NCBI GenBank assembly: GCA_041396705.1
Contig: JAWKYB010000016.1
Span: 1-64,000 of the forward strand
Reading direction: 5' to 3'
From: Alphaproteobacteria bacterium
Lineage (GTDB): Bacteria > Pseudomonadota > Alphaproteobacteria > CALKHQ01
DNA length: 64,000 nt
How positions within the stretch are numbered: position 1 is the stretch's first letter; each line of letters begins with the position of its first letter. Both the position numbers and the translations under genes were made by a program. Under the pieces are notes generated by a model. It did not search any database and was not told the DNA's origin. It was given only the letters and a program-made list of their open reading frames with translations. Shown here piece after piece: positions 31,889 through 40,727 of the stretch.

Positions 31889-33325
31889 ATGCCGACGATG
31901 GCGCACAGGTCGCGACCCGCTCTCACAGGCACGACAGGCGGCGGCGCGCATGCGGGCCGTCGGCCGGCGCTGCGCCTGGCCCTGCTCGCCAGCGCGACGG
32001 CGGCCGGCTTCGTCCTCGCCGCGCCGGCCCACGCCCAGTACCAGCCATACAACCCGTTCGCCGGCGGCCCGGTGCCCTATTCCGCGCTGCAGGGCGGCGG
32101 CGGCGGCTACCAGGTCCCCTATGCGCAATACCAGTCGCCCGGCTATGCGCCGGCCTATGGCGGGACGTCGGTGGTCGGCGGCGGGTCGATCGTCTACGAC
32201 CGCAGCGTGATCGGCGGCGGCTACCAGGCGCCGTTCTATGCCGGCATCGCCGGCCAGCCCGGCGTGCAGGCGGTGCCGCAATACGCGCCGCCGCAGCAGG
32301 TCTATGGCGGTGCCGTCGCCTATGGCGCCGCGCCGCAGCAGGGCGGCGGGCGCAGCGGCGCCTACGGCCAGGCCGGCGGCCTGCTGGTGCCGGGTCCGTC
32401 CACGCCGCGCTCGGAGCTGTACATCCAGCCGGGCGTTGCCGCGCCCGGCTATGCCCAGACCCAGGTCGGCATCGCCACCGGCGCGATCCCGTCGGCCCCG
32501 GTCGCCACCGTGCAGTCGGTGCCGACCACGACGCCACAGATCGCGGCCGCCCAGACCACCACGCCGACACCGCCCGCGCAGCCGCAGATCGCGCCGCCGC
32601 CGCCGCCGGCTTCGACCGGCGCGACCGGGCCGGATCGCGTGCCGGTGATCGTCAGCGAGCCGGCGGCGCCGCCGACCCCGCCCGCGCCGCCGTCGCCGCC
32701 GCCGGTGACCGACAATGGCGGGCGCAGCGTCGAGGAGATCCTGCAGCCGCCGCCGCCGCCGCCGACCGACACGCAGGTGGCCACGGCCGCGCCCGAACTG
32801 ACCCGGCCGGCGACGCCGCAGAGCCCGCCGCCGGCGCCGACGCCGTCGACGCGCAGCACCGAGACGACGGCGCCGAACCCGCCGCCGGTCGAGCAGGTGG
32901 AGGTGGTGCCGCCACCCCCGCCGCCGCCGACCGAGACGGCCTCCACCGAAGACGTGGCGCCGCCGCCGACGCCGGTTCCGACCCAGACCCCGCCGAGCGC
33001 GGCCGCCGACGGCGAGACCGTGGCACTGAGCATCGCGTTCCCGGCGAACGAGAGCGAGCTGCCGGCCGCGTCGCAGGGCCAGCTCGCCGCCATCGCCCAG
33101 CAGATGCTGGCCGACGAGTCGCTGCGGCTGACCATTCGCGCCTATGCGGAAGGCAGCGCCGAAGAGGCGAGCCAGGCGCGCCGCCTGTCGCTGTCGCGTG
33201 CCCTGGCCGTGCGGACCTACCTGATCGACCAGGGGATCCGCGGCCCGCGGATGGACGTGCGCGCGCTCGGCCACCGCATCGATCCGCCCCGCGACCGTGT
33301 CGATCTGGTCCTGGTCTCGCAATAG
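31889..33325 (+). CDS. OmpA-like protein with long proline-rich linker
   Basis: A 478-residue envelope protein. The N-terminal signal is LRLALLASATAAGFVLAA with AHAQ cleavage. A Gly/Tyr/Gln-rich region (about 50-165) with repeated YQ/PYxQY elements follows, and then a Pro/Ala/Thr-rich linker (about 190-375) holding several PPPPP runs. The C-terminal 100 residues (ALSIAFPANESELPAASQ to VDLVLVSQ) form an OmpA-like domain: LRLTIRAYAEG, LSLSRALAVRTYLIDQGI and RMDVRALGHR. That domain normally binds peptidoglycan. It sits 57 bases upstream of the channel gene and may belong to the same envelope complex. ATG 31898 is an alternative start. Confidence 0.8.
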   Translation: MPTMAHRSRPALTGTTGGGAHAGRRPALRLALLASATAAGFVLAAPAHAQYQPYNPFAGGPVPYSALQGGGGGYQVPYAQYQSPGYAPAYGGTSVVGGGSIVYDRSVIGGGYQAPFYAGIAGQPGVQAVPQYAPPQQVYGGAVAYGAAPQQGGGRSGAYGQAGGLLVPGPSTPRSELYIQPGVAAPGYAQTQVGIATGAIPSAPVATVQSVPTTTPQIAAAQTTTPTPPAQPQIAPPPPPASTGATGPDRVPVIVSEPAAPPTPPAPPSPPPVTDNGGRSVEEILQPPPPPPTDTQVATAAPELTRPATPQSPPPAPTPSTRSTETTAPNPPPVEQVEVVPPPPPPPTETASTEDVAPPPTPVPTQTPPSAAADGETVALSIAFPANESELPAASQGQLAAIAQQMLADESLRLTIRAYAEGSAEEASQARRLSLSRALAVRTYLIDQGIRGPRMDVRALGHRIDPPRDRVDLVLVSQ

Positions 33326-33382
33326 CCGGTGCCGCGGGGTGACGCCGGCCATGTGCCGGACGGGCCGAACGGATTGACGCAG

Positions 33383-34534
33383 ATGACCCGCCCCTGGCGC
33401 TATCTGGTCCGGATGGCGATCTTCCTGGTCGCCGTGCTGGCCCTGGCCGGTGCCCTGCTGCCGGTGCTGGAACCGGCGTTCATGGCGAACGCCGTGCTCA
33501 ACGGCGTGATCGTCGGGGTGTTCCTGATCGGCGTGGTGTTCATCTTCGCCCAGGTCATCCAGATCGGGCCGGAAGTCGCCTGGGTCGAGGCCTATCGCGG
33601 CCTGGAGCCCGGCGCCGCACCGCCCGGACGCCCGCCGCGCCTGCTGTCGACCATGGCGACCATGCTGGGCGACCGCGTCGGCCGGGTCAGCCTGTCGGCG
33701 ATCTCGCTGCGCTCGCTGCTGGACACGATCGGCTCGCGGCTGGACGAATCGCGCGAGACCTCGCGCTACATCATCGGCCTGCTGGTCTTTCTCGGCCTGC
33801 TCGGCACCTTCTGGGGCCTGCTGCAGACCGTCGGCGCAATCGGCGACGTGATCGACAGCCTGGAGGTCGGTGCCAGTTCCGACCTGGCCGCGATGTTCGA
33901 CGACCTGAAGCTCGGCCTGGAGCAGCCGGTCGCCGGCATGGGCACGGCGTTCTCGTCGTCGCTGTTCGGCCTGGCCGGCTCGCTGGCGCTGGGCTTTCTC
34001 GAGCTGCAGGCCGGCCAGGCGCGCAACCGCTTCTACAACGACCTGGAGGAGTGGCTGTCCAGCGTCACCCGCCTGTCGAGCGCATCGGCGCTGACCGGCG
34101 ACGGCGACCAGCACATCCCGGCCTACATCCAGGCCCTGCTGGAGCAGACCGCCGACAGCCTGGAGAACCTGCAGCGCACCATCACCCGCGGCGAGGAGAG
34201 CCGGCTGACCGCCAACGCCAACCTGATGGCGCTGACCGAGCGGCTGACCACGCTGACCGACCAGATGCGGGCGGAGCAGACGCTGATGCGTCGCATCGCC
34301 GAAACCCAGGTCGAGCTGAAGCCGGTGCTGACCCGGCTCGGCGACGCGGTCTCCGGCGGCGCGCTGGGCATCGACGACGAATCGCGGGCCCACATCCGCA
34401 ATCTCGAGGTCTATGCGGCGCGGCTCTTGGAGGAGATGACATCGGGCCGCGCGGATTCGGTGCAGGAGATCCGCAGCGAGATCAAGATGCTGGCCCGCAC
34501 CATCGCGGCGCTCGCCGACGAGGCCAGCGCCTGA
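33383..34534 (+). CDS. MotA/TolQ/ExbB-type proton channel family protein
   Basis: Inner-membrane protein of 383 residues with four helices: MAIFLVAVLALAGALLPVL, GVIVGVFLIGVVFIF, YIIGLLVFLGLLGTFWGLLQ and AFSSSLFGLAGSLALGFLEL. The third has the MotA/TolQ/ExbB signature LGLLGTFWGL. After about residue 215 a cytoplasmic helical tail extends to the C-terminus (LEQTADSLENLQRTITRGEE, IRNLEVYAARLLEEMT). The ATG at 33383 is preferred over a GTG at 33329. It lies 79 bases before a MotB-like gene, so the two are likely a channel and its Asp-bearing partner. No flagellar, Tol-Pal or TonB genes are in the window. Confidence 0.83.
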   Translation: MTRPWRYLVRMAIFLVAVLALAGALLPVLEPAFMANAVLNGVIVGVFLIGVVFIFAQVIQIGPEVAWVEAYRGLEPGAAPPGRPPRLLSTMATMLGDRVGRVSLSAISLRSLLDTIGSRLDESRETSRYIIGLLVFLGLLGTFWGLLQTVGAIGDVIDSLEVGASSDLAAMFDDLKLGLEQPVAGMGTAFSSSLFGLAGSLALGFLELQAGQARNRFYNDLEEWLSSVTRLSSASALTGDGDQHIPAYIQALLEQTADSLENLQRTITRGEESRLTANANLMALTERLTTLTDQMRAEQTLMRRIAETQVELKPVLTRLGDAVSGGALGIDDESRAHIRNLEVYAARLLEEMTSGRADSVQEIRSEIKMLARTIAALADEASA

Positions 34535-34613
34535 GCCGGCACGCCATGCGGGCCGATGAGCCGGGCGCGTCCGCCGCAGGCGGCACCGACGGCAAACGCG
34601 GAGTGAGCGACCC

Positions 34614-37600
34614 ATGCCGGGTCTGACGCGCGCAAGGCGTTCGACGCCGAACATCTGGCCGGGCTTCGTCGACGCCCTGTCGACGCTGCTGATGGTCATC
34701 ATCTTCCTGCTGCTGATCTTCACCATCGCCCAGTTCTCGCTGAACGAGACCCTGGCCGGCCGCGACGAGCGGCTGACCGAGATGGGCCAGCTTGTCGACG
34801 AGCTCAACGACATGCTGGCGCTCGAGCGCGAGACCAGCGCCAACCTGCGCCTCTCCGTCGACCAGCTTGCCACCCGGCTGGACAGCACCGAGGCGGCGCG
34901 CGCCTCGCTGGCCGCCGAGCTCGACGCCACCGTGATCGCCCGCGACCAGCTGCGCAGCGACCTGGAGGCCGCCGTGGCCGAGCGCGACGTGCTGCACCAG
35001 CGCCTGGCCGATACCACGGCGCGGGCCGATTCTGCCGAGGCGGACGTTGCCGCGCTGTCGGCCGAGCGCGACCGGCTGATCACCGACATCGCGTTGCTCG
35101 GCACGGCGCGCGAGGCGCTGGAGGCCCGCATCGTCGAGCTTGGCGTGCTGCTGCGGATGCAGCGCGAGCAGGGCACCACCCTGGCCGCCGACCTCGCCGC
35201 CCGGCAGGCGGAGCTCGCCGCGCTGCAGGACGAGCTGGCCTCGACCGACGCCGAGCGGGCCGACCTGTCGCAGGCGCTCGACGAACTGACGCTGCGCGCC
35301 ACCGAGGTCGCGGCCGACCGCGACAGCCTGCGCGACGAATTGGCCGGCGCCACCGCCGAGCAGGCTGCGCTGGCGGCACTGCTGGATCAGGTCCGAAGCC
35401 AGGCCGCGGAGCTGCGGTCGGCCCGCGACGACCTCGACGCCGCGCTCACGGCACGCGAGGCGGAGCTGGCCCAGGCCCAGGCCGACATCGACAGCCTGAA
35501 CGACGCACTGGCGGCGCGGACGGAAACGGTGGAAGGCCTGCGCGAGGAGGTCGCCGTGCTGATCGCGCTGCGCGACGCCCTGCGCGCCGACGTCGCCGAG
35601 CGCGACGGCCAGATCGCGCTGCTGCAGGCGCGGGAGGGCGCGCTGAGCGACGCCGTCGCCGCCGGCGACGACGAACGCGACAGCCTGCGCGAGGAGATCG
35701 TTACCCTGACCGCGTTGCGCGACCAGCTGGAGCAGCGGCTTGCCGAGCAGACCGACCGGATCGCCGACCAGTCGCAGCAGATCGCCGCCCTGGAGGCGGA
35801 CACCGCCGACATGCGCAGCCAGGCCAGCACCGACCGCGGCGCCATCGCCGACCTGCGCAAGGAGCTGGTGGCGCTGACCGCGCTGCGCGACCAGCTGAAC
35901 GCCGAACTGGCCGAGCGCAGCGACGAGATCGCCGCCCTGCAGACCCGCGAGCAGACGCTGCAGGCGGTCATCGCCGACCGGGACGACGCCCTGCTGGCGG
36001 CCGAACAGGCCCGGCAGAGCCTCGCCCAGGCGCTGGCCGAGCGCAACGCCGCGCTGGCCTCCATCATCGACCGGGCCGATGCGCTCGCCGCCCAGCTGCA
36101 GGACCAGACGGCGATGCTGGACGCGCTGGAGCAGGATGTTGCCGGCGCGGTGGCGCGCGAGGATGCGCTGACCGAGCGGCTGGACGACCAGAGCACCGCG
36201 CTGGACGAGATGACCGCGGCGCGGAATGCCCTGGCCTCCGCCCTCGCCGAGCGCGAGGCCGCGCTGGCGCTGGCCGAGCAGCATGCCCGCGACCTCGCCC
36301 GCGCGCTGGCCGAGCGCGATGCCGCCATCGCATCGATCACCGGCGAACGCGAAGCGGTCGCGGCCGAGCTGGTCGACGTCGCCGCCGCGCGCGAGGCGCT
36401 GGCAGAGGCCCTGGCGGAGCGCGACGCCGCGCTCGAGCTGGCCGCCGAGCAGCATGACGCGATGGCGCAGGCGCTGGCAGATCGCGAGCGGGCGCTGGCG
36501 GAGGCGCAGGCGGCGCGCGACGCGCTGTCCGGCGACCTGCAGGAGCAGGCGGCCACGCTCGCCCAGGCCGAAGGCTTGCGCAGCGCCCTGCAGCTGGCCC
36601 TCACCCAGCGTGACGCCGCGATCGCCCAGCTGACCGCCGAGCGCGACGAAGCCGCCACGGCACTGGCATCGGGCGGAGCGGAGCGCGAGTTGCTGGCCGC
36701 CAAGCTGGCCGAGCTGCAGGCCGCGCTCGACGCGCTGAACAGCGAGCAGAGCGCGCTCGCGTCCGCACTGGCCGAGCGCGACGCCGCGCTGGCCGAGCTG
36801 ACCGAACAGCGCGACAGCCTGCGCACCGACCTCGGCGAACGCGACGAACGCATCGCCGCGCTGGTCGAGCAGGCCGACCGGCTGACCGACATGATCGCGG
36901 CGCGCGAGCGCGAGCTGAACGAGGTGCGCGGCGAACTCGCGGCCCTGATCGCGCTGCGGACGCAGCTCGAGACCGACCTGAACGGGCGCGAGAGCGAGGT
37001 GGCCGCGCTGCTCGCCCTGCGCGACCAGCTGGTCTCGGACCTGGACGAGCGGCAGTCGCAGATCGACGTGCTGATCGCAAGAAACGACGCGCTCGACGCA
37101 GCGGCGGCCGTCCGCCAGCGATCGCTGGCCGAGCGCGACGCGGCGATCGAGGCGCGGCTGGCGGAGATCGGCGAGTTGAGCGCGTTGCGCGACGCCTTGC
37201 AGGCGCAGATCGACGACATGAGCGCACAGCTTGCCGCGGCCCAGGATTCGCTGGCGCTGAGCCAGGAGGAACGGGCGCGGATGGCGTCGGAACTGGCGGA
37301 GATGACCAGCCGGGTCGCCACCGCCAGCGCCGATACCCGCGCGATGTACGACGACCTCAGCGATGCGCGCACCCGCAACCGCGAACTCGAGGCCGCGCTC
37401 GACACCGCCCAGGCCGACTCCGCCGAGGCGAGCGCGCAGATCGACGCGCTCAATGCCGAGATCCGGCGGTTGAGCGCCGAGCTGTCGCGCATCACGGTCG
37501 CCCTGACCGATGCGGAAACCGTGATCGCCACCCGCGACGCCGAGATCACCGACCTGTCCGGCCGGCTGAACATGGCGCTGATCGACCGGGTCGAGGAGCT

Positions 37601-38054
37601 GTCGCGCTATCGCTCGGAGTTCTTCGGCCGCCTGCGCGAGGCGATCGGCGACCGCGACGACGTGCGGGTGGTCGGCGACCGCTTCGTGTTCCAGTCCGAG
37701 GTGCTGTTCGATTCCGGCGAGGCCCGGCTGGGGCCCGAGGGCCGGGTCCAACTGGCCCAGCTGGCCGACACGCTGCTGGAGATATCGGAGACGATCCCCG
37801 ACGACGTCGACTGGATCCTGCGGGTCGACGGCCACACCGACGTGTTGCCGATCAACACCCGCGAGTTCCCGTCGAACTGGGAGCTGTCGGCCGCACGCGC
37901 CATCTCGGTGGTCGAGTTCCTGATCGAGCGGGGCATCCCGCCCAGCCGCCTGGCGGCAACCGGCTTCGGCCAGTACCACCCGCTGGTGCCGGGCGAGGAC
38001 GCCGATTCGCTGCGGTCCAACCGCCGGATCGAGATCAAGCTGGACCAGCGCTGA
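34614..38054 (+). CDS. Giant coiled-coil MotB/OmpA-like peptidoglycan-binding protein
   Basis: A 1146-residue protein. One membrane helix (about 20-41) is preceded by NIWPGFVDALSTLL; Asp20 matches the proton-binding Asp of MotB. Residues about 42-1000 are almost continuous coiled coil rich in Ala, Glu, Arg, Leu and Asp. It holds repeats: ALRDQL-type units near 318, 367, 423, 780, 801 and 857, and ALAERDAAL-type units near 473, 543, 564, 599, 718 and 838. The C-terminal OmpA domain (about 1015-1146) has VLFDSGEARLGPEG, VDGHTDVLPI, WELSAARAISVVEFL and SNRRIEIKLDQR. MotB-type partners typically have 250-350 residues, so the coil is an expansion of roughly 700-800. Fully extended the coil would span over 100 nm, far more than the periplasm, so it must fold back or oligomerise. 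Confidence 0.85.
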   Translation: MPGLTRARRSTPNIWPGFVDALSTLLMVIIFLLLIFTIAQFSLNETLAGRDERLTEMGQLVDELNDMLALERETSANLRLSVDQLATRLDSTEAARASLAAELDATVIARDQLRSDLEAAVAERDVLHQRLADTTARADSAEADVAALSAERDRLITDIALLGTAREALEARIVELGVLLRMQREQGTTLAADLAARQAELAALQDELASTDAERADLSQALDELTLRATEVAADRDSLRDELAGATAEQAALAALLDQVRSQAAELRSARDDLDAALTAREAELAQAQADIDSLNDALAARTETVEGLREEVAVLIALRDALRADVAERDGQIALLQAREGALSDAVAAGDDERDSLREEIVTLTALRDQLEQRLAEQTDRIADQSQQIAALEADTADMRSQASTDRGAIADLRKELVALTALRDQLNAELAERSDEIAALQTREQTLQAVIADRDDALLAAEQARQSLAQALAERNAALASIIDRADALAAQLQDQTAMLDALEQDVAGAVAREDALTERLDDQSTALDEMTAARNALASALAEREAALALAEQHARDLARALAERDAAIASITGEREAVAAELVDVAAAREALAEALAERDAALELAAEQHDAMAQALADRERALAEAQAARDALSGDLQEQAATLAQAEGLRSALQLALTQRDAAIAQLTAERDEAATALASGGAERELLAAKLAELQAALDALNSEQSALASALAERDAALAELTEQRDSLRTDLGERDERIAALVEQADRLTDMIAARERELNEVRGELAALIALRTQLETDLNGRESEVAALLALRDQLVSDLDERQSQIDVLIARNDALDAAAAVRQRSLAERDAAIEARLAEIGELSALRDALQAQIDDMSAQLAAAQDSLALSQEERARMASELAEMTSRVATASADTRAMYDDLSDARTRNRELEAALDTAQADSAEASAQIDALNAEIRRLSAELSRITVALTDAETVIATRDAEITDLSGRLNMALIDRVEELSRYRSEFFGRLREAIGDRDDVRVVGDRFVFQSEVLFDSGEARLGPEGRVQLAQLADTLLEISETIPDDVDWILRVDGHTDVLPINTREFPSNWELSAARAISVVEFLIERGIPPSRLAATGFGQYHPLVPGEDADSLRSNRRIEIKLDQR

Positions 38055-38061
38055 GCGGCCG

Positions 38062-38084
38062 GGGCGCGCGCGGCTCTCGCGCCC
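38062..38084. terminator. Hairpin between convergent coiled-coil gene and pgk
   Basis: GGGCGCG (38062-38068) pairs with CGCGCCC (38078-38084) across a 9-base loop in the 29-base gap between two convergent genes. No T-tract follows on either strand, so it is at best a weak bidirectional terminator. Confidence 0.35.
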
Positions 38085-39295
38085 TACCGCCGCGCCTTCG
38101 CCGCCTTCAGCGCGGCCACGCCGGGCAGTTCGCGGCCCTCCAGCCACTCCAGAAAGGCGCCGCCGGCGGTCGAGACATAGGTGAAATCGCCGACCACGCC
38201 CGCATGGGCCAGCGCCGCCACCGTGTCGCCGCCGCCGGCCACGCTGACCAGCCCGTGCTTCCTGGTCCGGTCCGCCGCCTCGCGGGCGACCGCGTTGGTG
38301 GCGGCGTCGAACGGCGGCGTCTCGAACGCGCCGAGCGGACCGTTCCACAGCAGGGTGCGGCAGGTGCGCATGGTGTGGATGATGGTCTCGGCCGAGTGCG
38401 GGCCGACATCGAGGATCATCTTGGAATGCGGCACCTTGCTGATCTTGACGATCCTGGTCTCCTCGCCCGGCTTCAGCGCCCTGGCCACCACCGCGTCCAC
38501 CGGCAGCACGATCTCGCAGTCGTTGTTGCGCGCGTCGACCATGATGTTGCGCGCGGTGTCGACGAGGTCGGCCTCGTGCAGCGAGGCGCCGACGTCGAAG
38601 CCGCGGGCATGCAGGAAGGTGTTGGCCATGCCGCCGCCGATCACCAAAACCTGCACCTTGGCGCTGAGGTTCGACAGCAGGTCGATCTTGGTCGAAACCT
38701 TGGCCCCGCCGACGATGGCCATCACCGGGTGCTCGGGATGCTCCAGCGCCGCATCCAGCGCCTTCAGCTCCGCCGCCATCGCAAGGCCGGCCGCAGACGG
38801 CAGCAGGTGAGCGAGGCCCTCGGTCGAGGCGTGTGCGCGGTGGGCGGCCGAGAAGGCGTCGTTGACATAGACGTCGCCCAGCTCCGCCAGCGCCCTGGCG
38901 AATGCCGGGTCGTTGGCCTCCTCGCCGGCGTGAAAACGCAGGTTCTCCAGCAGCAGCACGTCGCCGTCGCCCAGGGTCGCCACCGCCTTGGCCGCGACGG
39001 CGCCGACGCAGTCGTCGGCGAAGGCGACCGCGATGCCGCCGAGCGCCGCGCCGACGGCGGCCGCGACCGGGGCCAGCGACATGTCGGCCACCGGCTTGCC
39101 CTTCGGCCGGCCGAAATGGGCGAGCAGCACCACCCGTGCACCCCGGTCGCGCAGGGCGCGGATCGTCGGCGCCACCCGGTCGATCCGCGTGCTGTCGGTC
39201 ACCTTGCCGTCCTGCATCGGCACGTTCAGATCGACGCGCAGCAGGACGCGCTTGCCCCGGCAGTCGAGATCGTCGAGCGTGGCGAAATCGGTCAT
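38084..39295 (-). CDS. pgk: Phosphoglycerate kinase
   Basis: Glycolytic and Calvin-cycle enzyme transferring phosphate between 1,3-bisphosphoglycerate and ADP. The 403-residue protein begins RVLLRVDLNVPMQDGKVTD. RALRDRGARVVLLAHFGRPK, ENLRFHAGEEANDPAFAR and NDAFSAAHRAHAST cover the substrate-binding N-domain. VMAIVGGAKVSTKIDLLSNL and LLWNGPLGAFETPPFD cover the nucleotide domain, which ends GGGDTVAALAHAGV. Length is typical (about 390-405). Start ATG 39295. It lies alone, apart from other glycolytic genes, with a 223-base divergent spacer to the Mla operon. Confidence 0.97.
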   Translation of the reverse strand: MTDFATLDDLDCRGKRVLLRVDLNVPMQDGKVTDSTRIDRVAPTIRALRDRGARVVLLAHFGRPKGKPVADMSLAPVAAAVGAALGGIAVAFADDCVGAVAAKAVATLGDGDVLLLENLRFHAGEEANDPAFARALAELGDVYVNDAFSAAHRAHASTEGLAHLLPSAAGLAMAAELKALDAALEHPEHPVMAIVGGAKVSTKIDLLSNLSAKVQVLVIGGGMANTFLHARGFDVGASLHEADLVDTARNIMVDARNNDCEIVLPVDAVVARALKPGEETRIVKISKVPHSKMILDVGPHSAETIIHTMRTCRTLLWNGPLGAFETPPFDAATNAVAREAADRTRKHGLVSVAGGGDTVAALAHAGVVGDFTYVSTAGGAFLEWLEGRELPGVAALKAAKARR

Positions 39296-39518
39296 TCGCA
39301 GGTTTCCTCCCTTTCCAACCGCCCGGCCTTGCGCCCCACGCCGGTTCGCTGCTGCTTGGTCGGCCCAACCAATCAAGCCAGTCTCCGCCGCATAGTCAAT
39401 CGGCCCCGACCGGGCCGCGGCCCGCTGCGGCGGCCGGCGGCACCGCCGCATGCCGCCGCGCCGGGCCGTCGCATGGCTTCGTGCCCGGCAGACCGGAATC
39501 GGGCATAATCGCCCGCCT

Positions 39519-40682
39519 ATGAGCCACGCCGACGCCGCCGCAACGCCCCCAGCCCACGCCGATCTCGGCGTCGCAACCGTCGACGGCACCTTCGTGGTCA
39601 CGCCGTCTGGCCAGTGGCGCGGCGAGGCGATCGGCGCCGCGCACGCCCGCCTGAGCGCGCTCGAACTGCCGGGAGCCGGCACGGCGCGGATCGACCTGTC
39701 CGCGCTCGACATCGTCGACCGCGCCGGCGCATGGCTGATCCACGGCCTGGCCCACCGCCTCGCGGCGCGCGGCGTCGCGGTGACGATCGACCATGCCGAA
39801 CCCGACGTCGCGGCGATGCTGGACCGCGTCGGGGCCATCGAGTCGCCGCGCGCCGACCAGATGCTGCGGCCGCGCCTGCCCCAGTGGCTGGCGATACTGG
39901 AGCGCAGCGGCCGCGCCACCGTGCGCGCGTTGACGTCGCTGCTGGGCCTGCTCAGCTTCTTCGGGGCGGTCACCGTGACCTTCGCCCGCGCGCTGGCGCG
40001 GCCCCGCCGCATCCGCATCACCGCCTTCCTGTTCCATGTCGAGCAGACCGGGCTGAACGCGCTCGGCATCGTCGGGCTGATCAACTTCCTGATCGGGCTG
40101 GTCCTGGCCTATATGGGCGCGACCCAGCTGGCGGCGTTCGGCGCGGAGATCTTTGCCGTCGACCTCGTCGGGATCGCGGTGCTGCGCGAGATGGGCATCC
40201 TGCTGACCGCGATCATCGTCGCCGGCCGCTCAGGCAGCGCGTTCACCGCCCAGATCGGCGCGATGAAGGCGCAGGAGGAGGTCGACGCCATGGTCACCAT
40301 CGGCGTCGACCCGCTGGAGGCGCTGGTGCTGCCGCGCCTGTTCGCGCTGCTGCTCACCCTGCCCGCGCTGACCCTGTTCGGCGACCTGATGGGCCTGATC
40401 GGCGGCGCGCTGATGGGCCTGGTCGTGCTCGACATCCCGGTGACCCAGTTCCTCGAGCGGCTGCGCGAGGCGGTCTCGCTGTCGACCTTCCTGGTCGGCA
40501 TGAGCAAGGCGCCGGTGTTCGCCGCGATCATCGCCCTGGTCGGCTGCTACGAGGGGTTGCGGGTCGGCGGCAGCGCCGAAAGCGTCGGACGGCAGACCAC
40601 GCGTTCCGTCGTCGAGTCCATCTTCCTGGTCATCGTGTTCGACGCCCTGTTCGCAATCATGTATTCCTACCTCGGTGTCTAA
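39519..40682 (+). CDS. mlaE: MlaE-type lipid ABC permease with N-terminal STAS domain
   Basis: Inner-membrane permease of a phospholipid transport (Mla/MCE) system, 387 residues. The N-terminal 100 residues resemble the STAS domain of MlaB (TARIDLSALDIVDRAGAWLI), so MlaB is fused here. The MlaE core has about six helices, with FHVEQTGLNALGIVGLINFL, FAVDLVGIAVLREMGILLTA, GRSGSAFTAQIGAMKAQEEV and the closing FLVIVFDALFAIMYSYLGV. ATG 39519 is chosen; 39450 would add an arginine-rich leader. It is first of five closely spaced genes. The 223 bases upstream (39296-39518) hold both this promoter and that of pgk but no clear motif was seen. Confidence 0.92.
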   Translation: MSHADAAATPPAHADLGVATVDGTFVVTPSGQWRGEAIGAAHARLSALELPGAGTARIDLSALDIVDRAGAWLIHGLAHRLAARGVAVTIDHAEPDVAAMLDRVGAIESPRADQMLRPRLPQWLAILERSGRATVRALTSLLGLLSFFGAVTVTFARALARPRRIRITAFLFHVEQTGLNALGIVGLINFLIGLVLAYMGATQLAAFGAEIFAVDLVGIAVLREMGILLTAIIVAGRSGSAFTAQIGAMKAQEEVDAMVTIGVDPLEALVLPRLFALLLTLPALTLFGDLMGLIGGALMGLVVLDIPVTQFLERLREAVSLSTFLVGMSKAPVFAAIIALVGCYEGLRVGGSAESVGRQTTRSVVESIFLVIVFDALFAIMYSYLGV

Positions 40683-40727
40683 CGCCTTTGTCATCCGTCG
40701 CACCGGTCGCCAACCTTGGACGCGCCC

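Noticed and set aside
33383..38054. Zorya anti-phage system (ZorA/ZorB are MotA- and OmpA-like)
   Set aside because: The long helical region is in the OmpA partner rather than mainly in the channel protein, and no ZorC, ZorD or ZorE gene is adjacent; the flanks are suhB and pgk.
34482..39368. Long minus-strand open frame opposite the coiled-coil gene
   Set aside because: It is a codon-bias shadow of the repetitive GC-rich coil; its translation is Gln/Arg/Gly/His-rich with no domain, and only its upstream end coincides with pgk territory in another reading.
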